Source: Hippasteria phrygiana
Lineage: Eukaryota > Echinodermata > Asteroidea > Valvatida > Goniasteridae
DNA: 64,000 nucleotides
Assembly (NCBI GenBank): GCA_037893225.1
Contig: JAZGUH010000533.1
Coordinates: 1,612,001-1,676,000, forward strand
Direction of reading: 5' to 3'
In this document: positions 1-13,771 of the stretch, piece after piece
Layout: every line of letters starts with the position of its first letter
How positions within the stretch are numbered: the stretch's first letter is position 1
Notes under the pieces: generated by a model
Seen by the model: only the letters and a program-made list of their open reading frames with translations
Database searches by the model: none
Told to the model about the DNA's origin: nothing
Translations under genes and position numbers: made by a program

Positions 1-1250
1 GACGTCACACATTTTTTTCCTTTTTAGGGCATATCTTTGAGACCTACCAAAGCTATAACAAAAAGAATTTTGAAAATATCTTGTTTTGTTTGCCAGATAT
101 ATTTAAAAGAATGTTACGATTTTCAAAATTTCAAAAATTCATAACAAATCACGTGGTGACGTCATCATGACGTCACTTTGGATTTTGCATCCTAGTGCCA
201 GTATCTACCTACCCACCAATTTTCATGACGATCGGACCTATCCTTATATGTGTTATAAAAAAGCACATTTTTGATGATGTCATCATGACGTCACACATTT
301 TCTCCGTTTTAGGGCATATCTTTGAGACATACCAAAGCTATAACAAAAAGAATTTTGAAAATATCTTGTTTTGTTCGCTAGATATATTGAAAAGAATTTT
401 ACGATTTTCAAATTTCAAAAATTCATAAAAAATCACGTGATGACGTCATCATGACCCAAAAGTTCGGGACACATTCTGAGCAGTTTGTCTAAGTGTCTGC
501 CAAGTTTAAAGTCAATCGGGTGGACCAAAGTAGCCAAAGTGCCGGTAAGAAAGAAAACGTGTACAAATGCTATGGGAAACTAGACATCTGGTACAGTGTT
601 TGTGGACAAACACAGGGCTGTTTTGTTTTTTTGTGTAAAATTATGTGATTTAAATGAAATTTCAAAAATGAAAAAAATCATAGAAAATTAGCCGATGACG
701 TCATCATGACGTCACCATGACGTCACATACATTTTCATCTAACACATGCTGGCATAACTAAATACCACGTTTTAACTTAATGTGACTTGTACTTTTGTAG
801 ATATATGGTTTCCAAAAATGCCCCTTTAAGATGACGTCACGTGACATGTGATGACGTCATCATGACCTAAAAGTTCGGCGCACATTCTGAGCAGTTGGTG
901 TAAGTATCTGCCTACGACTTGTCTAACGACTTGAAAAAAAGACTAGAGATCAACTCTTTATAGACAGCATGCCACATGAAAGCCATGGTTTCTGTCCTTC
1001 CCAGAATTCCTTTGTGTTATATTGAATTTGGTCACAATTTTCAGATGCCTGTTATTTCTTAATACTTGAGTGAGCCACGATCACGAAATTGTTGAATTAG
1101 GTGGAGAAAAATTCAATGTATAAATTTTTTTAATCGGACCGACCCTTACATGCGTAAAAAGAAAAACAATTGATGATGTCATCATGACGTCACACAATTT
1201 TCGCCTTTTAGGGCATATCTTTGAGACATACCAAAAGCTGTATCAAAAAG
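1..1250. repeat. Segmental duplicate, copy 1 (pairs with 13772-15020)
   Basis: From its first base this block matches the sequence starting at 13772 with an offset of 13771, differing by scattered substitutions and small indels. The same CRE modules, the palindrome at 596-613 and the 696-740 triple CRE occur in the same order. This suggests recent unequal exchange or block duplication within the array. Confidence 0.8.
596..613. repeat. Perfect 18 bp palindrome GTGTTTGTGGACAAACAC
   Basis: Eight-base arms around GG. Intact copies occur also at 2099, 4275, 6855, 11602, 12738, 14367, 15739 and 17697; a broken copy is near 9049. Each lies after an A-rich tract and before AGGGCTGTTT, so it marks a fixed point in one module type. 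It may be a hairpin in RNA or a protein-binding dyad; no function is known to me. Confidence 0.85.
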
Positions 1251-2079
1251 AATTTTGAAAATATCTTGTTTTGTTTGCGAGATATATTTAAAAGAATGTT
1301 ACGATTTCAAAATTTCAAAAATTCATAACAAATCACGTGATGACGTCATCATGACGTCACTTTGGATTTTGCATCCTAGTACCAGTATCTACCTACCCAC
1401 CGATTTTCATGACGATCGGACCTATCCTTATATGTGTTTTAAAAAAGCACATTTTTGATGATGTCATCATGACGTCACACATTTTTTTCCGTTTTAGGGC
1501 ATATCTTTGAGACCTACCAAAGCTATAACAAAAAGAATTTTGAAAATATCTTGTTTTGTTTGCCAGATATATTTAAAAGAATGTTACGATTTTCAAAATT
1601 TCAAAAATGCATAACACATCACGTGATGACGTCATCATGACGTCACTTTGGATTTTGCATCCTAGTGCCAGTATCTACCTACCCACCAATTTTCATGACG
1701 ATCGAACCTATCCTTATATGTGTTTTAAAAAAGCACATTTTTGATGATGTCATCATGACGTCACACATTTTTTTCCTTTTTAGGGCATATCTTTGAGACC
1801 TACCAAAGCTATAACAAAAAGAATTTTGAAAATATCTTGTTTTGTTCGCTAGATATATTGAAAAGAATTTTACGATTTCAAAATTTCAAAAATTCATAAA
1901 AAATCACGTGATGACGTCATCATGACCAAAAAGTTCGGGACACATTCTGAGCAGTTGGTCTAAGTGTCTGCCAAGTTTAAAGGCAATCGGGTGGACCAAA
2001 GTAGCCAAAGTGCCGGTAAGAAAGAAAACGTGCACAAATGCTATGGGAAAAAGTCTGAAAAGGAAGCAAAAAAAAAGAA

Positions 2080-4250
2080 AACTAGAGGCATGAGGTTGGT
2101 GTTTGTGGACAAACACAGGGCTGTTTCGTTTTTGGTTTTTTAGTTTGGATGTGAAATGTGAATACAATAATTTAAGTTTGTCAAACAATCGCGCTGCTGC
2201 CAGTTTTCTTTATTAATTTTGAAATTAATTAAAGTTGTTTGTAGTAGTAACATGTGATGACGTCATCATAACGTCACATAAATTTTCATCTATAAACTTG
2301 CTGACCTACCTAGATATAACTTTTCAACTTAATCGGACTTGTACTTTTGTTTATATATGGCTTCAAAAACTGCCCCTTTAAGATGACGTCACGTGACATG
2401 TGATGACGTCAACATCATGTCATGTCAATTTTCATCTATAAACCTACTGGGCTACCTAGATATTACTTTTAAACTTAATCGGACATGTACTTCTGTAGAT
2501 ATGCGCCTTCAAAAACTGCCCCTTTAAGATGACGTCACAAGTGATGACGTCATCATAACGTCATGTCAATTTGCATTTATAAAACTACTTGGATACCTAG
2601 ATATTACATTTTAACTTAATCGAACTTGTACTTTTGTAGATATATGGCTTTGAAAAATGCCCCTTTAAGATGACGTCACGTGACATGTGATGACGTCATT
2701 ATGACGTAAAAGTTCGGCACACATTGTGAGCAGTTGGGGTAAGTGTCTGCCAAGTTTAAAATTAGCCAAAGTGGCCGGTAAGAAAGAAAAAGTTTACAAA
2801 TGCTATGGGCAATATTCTAGCGACTTGAAAAAAAGAATTTTTTGATGACGTCATCATGACGTCACACAATTTTCGCTTTTTAGGGCATATCTTTGAGACA
2901 TACCAAAGCTATAACAAAAAGAATTTTGAAAATTTCTTGTTTAGTTCGCTAGATATATTGAAAAGAATGTTACGATTTACACAATTTAAAAATTCAGCGA
3001 CTTGAACAAAGACTACAAATCAACCTTTTTATAAACAGCATGCACATTATTTAAGCCATGGTTATCTGCCCTTCCCAGAATTCCTTTGTGTTATATTGAA
3101 TTTGGTCTAAATTTTCAAATGGCTGTTATTTCTTACTTGAGTGAGCCACGATCATGAAATTTTTGAATTAGAGAGAGGAAAATTCAATGTATACATTTTT
3201 GTAATCGGATTGACCCTTACATGCGTTTAAAAAAACAAACAATTGATGACATCATCATGACGTCACACATTTTCTCCCTTTTAGGGGATATCTTTGAGAC
3301 ATACCAAAGCTATAACAAAAAGAATTTTGAAAATCTATTGTTTTGTTCTCTAGATATATTGAAAAAAATGTTACGATTTAAAATTTTAAAAATTCATAAA
3401 AAGTCACGTAATGACGTCATCATGACCTCATTTTAGATTTTGCATTCTAGTGACAGTATCTACCTACCCACCACTTTGCATGACGATCGGACCTATCCTT
3501 ATATGTGTTTAAAAAAAATCACATTTTTGATGACGTCATCATGACGTCACACTTTTTTCCCTTTTAGGGCATATCTTTGAGACATACCAAAGCTATCACA
3601 AAAAGAATTTTGAAAATATCTTGTTTTGTTTGCTAGATATATTGAAAAGAATGTTACGATTTTAAAACTTCAAAAATTCAGCGACTTGAAAAAAGACTAG
3701 GAATCAACCCCTTTTATAAACAGCAAGCACATTTAAGCCATGGTTATCTGCCCTTCCCAGAATTCCTTTGTGTTATATTGAATTTGGTCCAAATTTTGAA
3801 ATGGTTGTTATTTCTTACTTGAGTGAGCCACGATCATGAAATTTTGGAATTACGTACAGCAAAATTCAATGTATACATTTTTGTAATCAGATTGACCCTT
3901 ACATGCGTTTAAAAAAAAAACTTTTTTGATGACGTCATCATGACCTCAAACAATTTTCGCCTTTTAGGGCATATCTTTGAGACATACCAAAGCTATAACA
4001 AAAATAATTTTCAAAATATCTTGTTGTTTTCGTTAGATATATTGAAAAGAATGTTACGATTTTCAAAATTCAAAAATTCATAAAAAATCACGTGATGACG
4101 TCATCATTACGTAAAAGTTCGGCAGACATTCTGAGCAGTTGGTCTAAGTGTCTGCCAAGATTAAAGCCAATCGGCTGCTTAAAAGTGGCCAAAATGCCGG
4201 TTAGAAAGAAAACGTGCACAAATGCTATGGGCATTTGGGCTGAAAAAGAA
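2080..4250. repeat. Segmental duplicate of about 2.1 kb, copy 1 (pairs with 6836-9005)
   Basis: Colinear with 6836-9005 at an offset of about 4756 bp, including the non-CRE stretch that reads TTTGGATGTGAAATGTGAAT near 2143. Differences are few and scattered, so the duplication is younger than the module family itself. Confidence 0.8.
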
Positions 4251-4269
4251 AAAAAAAAAGAAACTAGAG

Positions 4270-4660
4270 CTTTAGTGTTTGTGGACAAACACAGGGCTGT
4301 TTCGTTTTGGTTTTTTTTGGTAGTTTGATTCTTATTCTTGAGATTTCAATGGTGGATAAAATATCTCGTTTTATGGTCGTCTAGGTCAAGCAATCACGTA
4401 GGCTTATTCATAATCTTTTTAGAAATGTGAGCATACAAGCAGTTGATGACCATGATTACGTCATCAGACGTCACACATTTTTCACATTTATATTTAAGTG
4501 TGTATGACCTAAAAATATATTACAAAAATAATTATACAAAATTGTTTAAAATTCATGTTAGATACCACGTTTCAACTTAATCGGACTTGTACTTCTTAAT
4601 ATATATGGCTTCAAAAACTGCCCCTTTAAGATGACGTCACGTAACATGTGATGACGTCAT
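4270..4660. repeat. Module block shared with 17690-18080
   Basis: Contains TTTGATTCTTATTCTTGAG and the following stretch through the GACCATGATTA word. The same order recurs from about 17740. In both places it lies directly after the GTGTTTGTGGACAAACAC palindrome, so it is a module junction reused at the right edge of the array. Confidence 0.7.
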
Positions 4661-6835
4661 CATAATGTAATGTCAATTTTCATCTATAAACCTACTAGGC
4701 TACCTAGATATTACTTTTCAACTTAATCGGACTTGTACTTTTGTTTATATATGGCTTCAAAAACTGCCCCTTTAAGATGACGTCACGTGACATGTGATGA
4801 CGTCAACATAACGTCATGTCAATTTCCATTTATAACACCCGGTGGCATACCTAGATATTACGTTTCAACTTAATCGGACTTGTACTTTTGTAGATATATG
4901 GCTTCGAAAAAATGCCCCTTTAAGACGACGTCACGTGACATGTGATGACATCATCATGACGTAAAAGTTTGGCACACGTTGTGAGCAGTTGGGGTAAGTG
5001 TCTGCCAAGTTTAAAAGTAGCCAAAGTGAACGGTAAGAAAGAATACGTTTACAAATGCTAAGGGCAATAATCTAGCGAGTGCCCCTTTAAGATGAAACCA
5101 CGTGACATGTTATGACTTGACCATAACGTTATGTCAATGTTCATCTATAACACCCGGTGGCATACCTAGATATTACGTTCCAACTTAATCGGACTTGTAC
5201 TTTTGTAGATATATGACTTCGAAAAATGCCCCTTTAAAGATGACGTCACGTGACATGTGATGACGTCACCATGACGTAAAAGTTCGGCACACATTGTGAG
5301 CAGTTTGGGTATTAAGTGTCTGCCAAGTTTAAAAGTAGCCAAAGTGGCTGGTAAGAAAGAAAAAAATTACAATTGCTATGGGCAATATTCTAGCGACTTG
5401 AAAAAAAGAATTGTTTGATGACGTCATCATGACGTCACACAATTTTCGCTTTTTAGGGCATATCTTTGAGACATACCAAAGCTGTAACAAAAATAATTTT
5501 GAAAATGTCTTGTTTTGTTCGCTAGATATATTGAAAAGAATGTTACGATTTTAAAACTTCAAAAATTTAGCGACTTGAAAAAAGACTAGAAATCAACCCC
5601 TTTTATAAACAGCAAGCACATAATAGCCATGGTTATCTGCCCGTCCCAGAATTCCTTTGTGTTATATTGAATTTGGTCTAAATTTTGAAATGGCTGTTAT
5701 TTCTTACTTGAGTGAGCCACGATCATGAAATTTTGGAATCAGGGAGAGGAAAATTCAATATATACATTTTTGTAATCGGATTGACCCTTACATGCGTTTA
5801 AAAAAATAAATGTTTTGATGACGTCATCATGACGTCACACATTTTCTCCCTTTTAGGGGATATCTTTGAGACATACCAAAGCTATAACAAAAATAATTTT
5901 GAAAATATATTGTTTTGTTCGCTAGATATATTGAAAACAATGTTACGATTTTAAAATTTCAAAAATTCATAAAAAGTCACGTGATGACGTCATTATGACC
6001 TCATTTCAGATTTTGCATGCTAGTGACAGTATCTACCTACCCACCACTTTTCATGACGATCGGACTTATCCTTATATGTGTTTTAAAAAATCACACTTTT
6101 GATGACGTCATCATGACGTCACACATTTTTTCCCTTTTAGGGCATATCTTTGAGACATACCAAAGCTATCACAAAAAAAAAAATTGAAAATATCGTGTTT
6201 TGTTCGCTAGATATATTGAAAAGAATGTTACGATTTTAAAACTTCAAAAATTTAGCGACTTGAAAAAAGACTAGAAATCAACCCCTTTTATAAACAGCAA
6301 GCACATAATAGCCATGGTTATCTGCCCGTCCCAGAATTCCTTTGTGTTATATTGAATTTGGTCTAAATTTTGAAATGGCTCTTATTTCTTACTTGAGTGA
6401 GCCACGATCATGAAATTTTGGAATTTGGTACAGAAAAATTCAATGTATACATTTTTGTAATCGGATTGACCCTTACATGCGTTAAAAAAAAAACACATTT
6501 TTGATGACGTCATCATGACGTCGCACAATTTTCGCTTTTTAGGGCATATCTTTGAGACATACCAAAGCTGTAACAAAAAGAATTTTGAAAATATCTTGTT
6601 TTGTTCGCTAGATATATTGAAAAGAATGTTACGATTTTCAAATTTCAAAAATTCATAAAAAATCACGTGATGACGTCATCATGACGTAAAAGATCGGCAT
6701 ACATTCTGAGCAGTTGGTCTAAGTGTCTGCTAAGTTTAAATGCAATCGGTTGCTTAAAAGTAGCCAAAGTGCCGGTCAGAAAGAAAACGTGTACAAATGC
6801 TATGGGCAAAAGTCTGAAAAAGAAGAAGAAAAAAA

Positions 6836-9003
6836 AACTAGAGGCATGAGGTTGGTGTTTGTGGACAAACACAGGGCTGTTTCGTTTTTGGTTTTTTAGT
6901 TTGGATGTGAAATGTGAATACAATAATTTAAGTTTGTCAAACAATCGCGCTGCTGCCAGTTTTCTTTGTTAATTTTGAAATTAATTAAAGTTGTTTGTAG
7001 TAGTAACATGTGATGACGTCATCATAACGTCACATAAATTTTCATCTATAAACTTGCTGACCTACCTAGATATAACTTTTCAACTTAATCGGACTTGTAC
7101 TTTTGTTTATATATGGCTTCAAAAACTGCCCCTTTAAGATGACGTCACGTGACATGTGATGACGTCAACATCATGTCATGTCAATTTTCATCTATAAACC
7201 TACTGGGCTACCTAGATATTACTTTTAAACTTAATCGGACATGTACTTCTGTAGATATGCGCCTTCAAAAACTGCCCCTTTAAGATGACGTCACAAGTGA
7301 TGACGTCATCATAACGTCATGTCAATTTGCATTTATAAAACTACTTGGATACCTAGATATTACATTTTAACTTAATCGAACTTGTACTTTTGTAGATATA
7401 TGGCTTTGAAAAATGCCCCTTTAAGATGACGTCACGTGACATGTGATGACGTCATTATGACGTAAAAGTTCGGCACACATTGTGAGCAGTTGGGGTAAGT
7501 GTCTGCCAAGTTTAAAATTAGCCAAAGTGGCCGGTAAGAAAGAAAACGTTTACAAATGCTATGGGCAATATTCTAGAGACTTGAAAAAAAGAATTTTTTG
7601 ATGACGTCATCATGACGTCACACAATTTTCGCTTTTTAGGGCATATCTTTGAGACATACCAAAGCTATAACAAAAAGAATTTTGAAAATTTCTTGTTTAG
7701 TTCGCTAGATATATTGAAAAGAATGTTACGATTTACACAATTTAAAAATTCAGCGACTTGAACAAAGACTACAAATCAACCTTTTTATAAACAGCATGCA
7801 CATTTAAGCCATGGTTATCTGCCCTTCCCAGAATTCCTTTGTGTTATATTGAATTTGGTCTAAATTTTCAAATGGCTGTTATTTCTTACTTGAGTGAGCC
7901 ACGATCATGAAATTTTTGAATTAGAGAGAGGAAAATTCAATGTATACATTTTTGTAATCGGATTGACCCTTACATGCGTTTAAAAAAAAAAACAATTGAT
8001 GACGTCATCATGACGTCACACATTTTCTCCCTTTTAGGGGATATCTTTGAGACATACCAAAGCTATAACAAAAAGAATTTTGAAAATCTATTGTTTTGTT
8101 CGCTAGATATATTGAAAAAAATGTTACGATTTTAAAATTTTAAAAATTCATAAAAAGTCACGTAATGACGTCATCATGACCTCATTTTAGATTTTGCATT
8201 CTAGTGACAGTATCTACCTACCCACCACTTTGCATGACGATCGGACCTATCCTTATATGTGTTTAAAAAAATCACATTTTCGATGACGTCATCATGACGT
8301 CACACATTTTTTCCCTTTTAGGGCATATCTTTGAGACATACCAAAGCTATCACAAAAAGAATTTTGAAAATATCTTGTTTTGTTTGCTAGATATATTGAA
8401 AAGAATGTTACGATTTTAAAACTTCAAAAATTCAGCGACTTGAAAAAAGACTAGGAATCAACCCCTTTTATAAACAGCAAGCACATTTAAGCCATGGTTA
8501 TCTGCCCTTCCCAGAATTCCTTTGTGTTATATTGAATTTGGTCCAAATTTTGAAATGGTTGTTATTTCTTACTTGAGTGAGCCACGATCATGAAATTTTG
8601 GAATTACGTACAGCAAAATTCAATGTATACATTTTTGTAATCGGATTGACCCTTACATGCGTTAAAAAAAAAAAACATTTTTGATGACGTCATCATGACG
8701 TCACACAATTTTCGCTTTTTAGGGCATATCTTTGAGACATACCAAAGCTATATCAAAAAGAATTATGAAAATATCTTGTTTTTTTAGTTAGATATATTGA
8801 AAAGAATGTTACGATTTTCAAATTTCAAAAATTCATAAAAAATCACGTGATGACGTCATCATTACGTAAAAGTGCGGCAGTCATTCTGAGCAGTTGGTCT
8901 AAGTGTCTGTTAAGTTTAAAGGCAATCGGTTGCTCAAAAGTGGCCAAAGTGCCGGTTAGAAAGAAAACGTGTACAAATGCTATGGGGAAAAGTCTGAAAA
9001 AGA

Positions 9004-9005
<2 letters not shown>
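6836..9005. repeat. Segmental duplicate of about 2.1 kb, copy 2 (pairs with 2080-4250)
   Basis: Second copy of the block, matching at an offset of about 4756. It ends in a long A-rich tract (about 9000-9040, AAAG-type microsatellite), after which the two copies diverge. Confidence 0.8.
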
Positions 9006-9035
<30 letters not shown>

Positions 9036-11344
9036 AAACTAGACATGTTATGTGTTTGTCCCGTGGACAAACACAGGGCTGTTTCGTGTTTTTTTTATTG
9101 TGTTAGTTAGTCAAATGTTTATACAATAATTAACGTTATTGGATGTGTGAAGGATTGGTTTAAAGAAAGAAATCGAGTACAAATGTTATGGGGAATAGTG
9201 TAGCGAATGCCCCTTTAAAATGACATCACGTGACATGTGATCACTTCATAACGTCAAGTCAATGTTCACCTATAACACCCGGTGGCATACCTAGATACAT
9301 GTTTCAACTTAATCGGACTTGTACTTTTGTTTATATATGGCTTCAAAAACTGCACCTTTAAGATGACGTCATGTGACATGTGATGACATCATAATAATGT
9401 CATGTCAATTTTCATCTAGAAACCTATTGGGCTACCTAGATATTACTTTTCAACTTAATCGAACTTGTACTTTTGTTTATATATGGCTTCAAAAACTGCC
9501 CCTTTAAGATGACGTCACGTGACATGTGATGACGTAATCATAACATCATGTCAATGTTCATCTATAACACCCGGTGGCATACCTAGATATTACGTTTCAA
9601 CTTAATCGGACTTGTACTTTTGTAGATATATGGCTTCGAAAAAATGCCCCTTTAAGATGACGTCACGTGACATGTGATGACGTCATCATGACGTAAAAGT
9701 TCGCCACACATTGTGAGCAGTTGGTGTAAGTGTCTGCCAAGTTTAAAAGTAGCCAAAGTGGCCGGTAAGAAAGAAAACGTTTACAAATGCTATGTGCAAT
9801 ATTCTAGCGACTTGAAAAAAGAATTTTTTTCATGACGTCATCATGACGTCACACAATTTGCGCTTTTTATGGCATATCTTTGAGACATACCAAAGCTATA
9901 ACAAAAAGAATTTTTAAAATATCTTGTTTTGTTCGCTAGATATATTGAAAAGAATGTTACGATTTTAAAACTTCAAAAATTCAGCGACTTGAAAAAGACT
10001 AGAAATCAACCCCTTTTATAAACAGCAAGCTCATAATAGCCATGGTTATCAGCCCTTCCCAGAATTCCTTTGTGTTATATTGAATTTGGTCTAAATTTTG
10101 AAATGGCTGTTATTTCTTACTTGAGTGAGCCACGATCATGAAATTTTGGAATTGGGTACAGAAAAATACAATGTATACATTTTTGTAATCAGATTGACCC
10201 TTACATGCGTTTAAAAAAAAATATATTGTTGATGACGTCATCATGACGTCACACAATTTTCGCCATTTAGGGCATATCTTTGAGACATACCAAAGCTGTA
10301 ACAAAAATAATTTTGAAAATATCTTGTTTTGTTCGCTAGATATATTGAAAAGAATGTTACGATTTTAAAACTTCAAAAATTCAGCGACTTGAAAAAAGAC
10401 TAGAAATCAACCCCTTTTATAAACAGCAAGCTCATAATAGCCATGGTTATCAGCCCGTCCCAGAATTCCTTTGTGTTATATTGAATTTGGTCTAAATTTT
10501 GAAATGGCTGTCATTTCTTACTTGAGTGAGCCACGATCATGAAATTTTGGAATTGGGTACAGAAAAATACAATGTATACATTTTTGTAATCGGATTGACC
10601 CTTACATGCGTTAAAAAAAAATATATATTTTTGATGACGTCATCATGACGTCACACAATTTTCGCCTTTTAGGGCATATCTTTGAGACATACCAAAGCTA
10701 TAACAAAAATAATTTTGAAAATATCTTGTTTTGTTCGCTAGATATATTGAAAAGAATGTTACGATTTTAATACTTCAAAAATTCAGCGACTTGAAAAAAG
10801 ACTAGAAATCAACCCCTTTTATAAACAGCAAGCTCATAATAGCCATGGTTATCAGCCCGTCCCAGAATTCCTTTGTGTTATATTGAATTTGGTCTAAATT
10901 TTGAAATGGCTGTCATTTGTTACTTGAGTGAGCCACGATCATGAAATTTTGGAATTGGGTACAGAAAAATACAATGTATACATTTTTGTAATCAGATTGA
11001 CCCTTACATGCGTTAAAAAAAAAAAGCATTTTTGATGACGTCATCATGACGTCACACAATTTTCGCTTTTTAAGGCATATCTTTGAGACATACCAAAGCT
11101 ATAAGAAAAAGAATTTTGAAAATATCTTGTTTTGTTCGCTAGATATAATTTAATGAATGTTACGATTTTCAAAATTCAAAAAATCATACAAAATCACGTG
11201 ATGACGTCATCATGACGTAAAAGTTCGGCATGCATTCTGACCAGTTGGTCTAAGTGTCTGTTAAGTTTAAAGGCAATCGGTTGCTTAAAAGTAGCCAAAG
11301 TGCCGGTCAGAAAGAAAACGTGTACAAATGCTATGGGCAATAGT

Positions 11345-11504
11345 CTGAAAAGGAAAAAAAAGAAAAAAAAAAAAAAAAGAAAAAAAAAAAAATCTTAACG
11401 AAAACAAAGGCTGTTTCGAAAAACTTTCGAAACAGCCAAAAAAGAAAAAAAAAAAAATCTTAACGAAAACAAGGGCTGTTTCGGAAAAGTTTCCGAAACA
11501 GCCA

Positions 11505-11536
<32 letters not shown>

Positions 11537-11583
11537 ATCTTAACGAAAACAAGGGCTGTTTCGGAAAAGTTTCCGAAACAGCC
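11345..11583. repeat. Tandem hairpin and poly-A cassette (three hairpins)
   Basis: Three hairpins separated by A-tracts, each introduced by TCTTAACGAAAACAA. Hairpin 1 (11409-11437) has 13 bp arms starting GGCTGTTTCGAAA with loop AAC. Hairpins 2 (11474-11503) and 3 (11554-11583) have 14 bp arms starting GGCTGTTTCGGAAA with loop AG. All arms are perfectly complementary although the first differs in sequence from the others. Spacing is 65 and 80 bp. Confidence 0.9.
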
Positions 11584-13771
11584 AACTAGACATCTGGTAC
11601 AGTGTTTGTGGACAAACACAGGGCTGTTTTGTTTTTTTGTGTAAAATTGTGATTAAAATGAAAGTTCAAAAATTTCAAAAATCATTAAAAAAAATTGACG
11701 ATGACGTCATCATGACATCATTTCAGATTTTGCATGCTAGTGACAGTATCTACCTACCCACTACTTTTCATGACGATCGGACCTATCCTTATATGTGTTT
11801 TAAAAAAGCACATTTTGGATGACGTCATCATGACGTCACACATTTGTTTCCCTTTTAGGGCATATCTTTGAGACCTACCAAAGCTATAACAAAAAGAATT
11901 TTAAAACTATCTTGTTTTGTTTGCGAGATATATTTAAAAGAATGTTACGATTTCAAAATTTCACAAATTCATAACAAATCACGTGATGACGTCATCATGA
12001 CGTCACTTTGGATTTTGCATCCTAGTGCCAGTATCTACCTACCCACCAATTTTCATGACGATCGGACCTATCCTTATATGTGTTTTAAAAAAGCACATTT
12101 TTGATGATGTCATCATGACGTCACACATTTTTTTCCTTTTTAGGGCATATCTTTGAGACCTACCAAAGCTATAACAAAAAGAATTTTGAAAATATCTTGT
12201 TTTGTTTGCCAGATATATTTAAAAGAATGTTACGATTTTCAAAATTTCAAAAATTCATAACAAATCAAGTGATGACGTCATCATGACGTCATTTCGGATT
12301 TTGCATCCTAGTGCCAGTATCTACCTACCCACCAATTTTCATGACGATCGGACCTATCCTTATATGTGTTTTAAAAAAGCACATTTTTGATGATGTCATC
12401 ATGACGTCACACATTTTATCTCTTTTAGGGCATATCTTTGAGACATACCAAAGCTATAACAAAAAGAATTTTGAAAATATCTTGTTTTGTTCGCTAGATA
12501 TATTGAAAAGAATTTTACGATTTTCAAATTTCAAAAATTCATAAAAAATCACGTGATGACGTCATCATGACCAAAAAGTTCGGGACACATTCTGAGCAGT
12601 TTGTCTAAGTGTCTGCCAAGTTTAAAGTCAATCGGGTGGACCAAAGTAGCCAAAGTGCCGGTAAGAAAGAAAACGTGTACAAATGCTATGGGCAAAAAGT
12701 CTGAAAAGGAAAAAAAAAAAAATAGACATCTGGTGCAGTGTTTGTGGACAAACACAGGGCTGTTTTGTTTTTTGTGTAAAATTATGTGATTTAAATGAAA
12801 TTTCAAAAATGAAAAAAATCATAGAAAATTAGCCGATGACGTCATCATGACGTCACCATGACGTCACATACATTTTCATCTAACACATGCTGGCATAACT
12901 AAATACCACGTTTTAACTTAATGTGACTTGTACTTTTGTAGATATATGGTTTCCAAAAATGCCCCTTTAAGATGACGTCACGTGACATGTGATGACGTCA
13001 TCATGACCTAAAAGTTCGGCGCACATTCTGAGCAGTTGGTGTAAGTATCTGCCTACGACTTGTCTAACGACTTGAAAAAAGACTAGAGATCAACTCTTTA
13101 TAGACAGCATGCCACATGAAAGCCATGGTTTCTGTCCTTCCCAGAATTCCTTTGTGTTATATTGAATTTGGTCACAATTTTTTAGATGCCTGCTATTTCT
13201 TAATACTTGAGTGAGCCACGATCACGAAATTGTTGAATTAGGTAGAGAAAAATTAAATGTATAAATTTTTAATCGGACCGACCCTTACATGCGTTAAAAA
13301 AAAAAATTGATGACGTCATTATGACGTCACACAATTTTTGCCTTTTAGGGCATATCTTTGAGACATACCAAAAGCTGTATCAAAAAGAATTTTGAAAATC
13401 TCTTGTTTTGTTTGCGAGATATATTTAAAAGAATGTTACGATTTCAAAATTTCAAAAATTCATAACAAATCACGTGATGACGTCATCATGACGTCACTTT
13501 GGATTTTGCATCCTAGTACCAGTATCTACCACCAAAAGCTGTATCAAAAAGAATTTTGAAAATCTCTTGTTTTGTTTGCGAGATATATTTAAAAGAATGT
13601 TACGATTTCAAAATTTCAAAAATTCATAACAAATCACGTGATGACGTCATCATGACGTCACTTTGGATTTTGCATCCTAGTGCCAGTATCTACCTACCCA
13701 CCAATTTTCATGACGATCGGACCTATCCTTATATGTGTTTTAAAAAAGCACATTTTTGATGATGTCATCAT

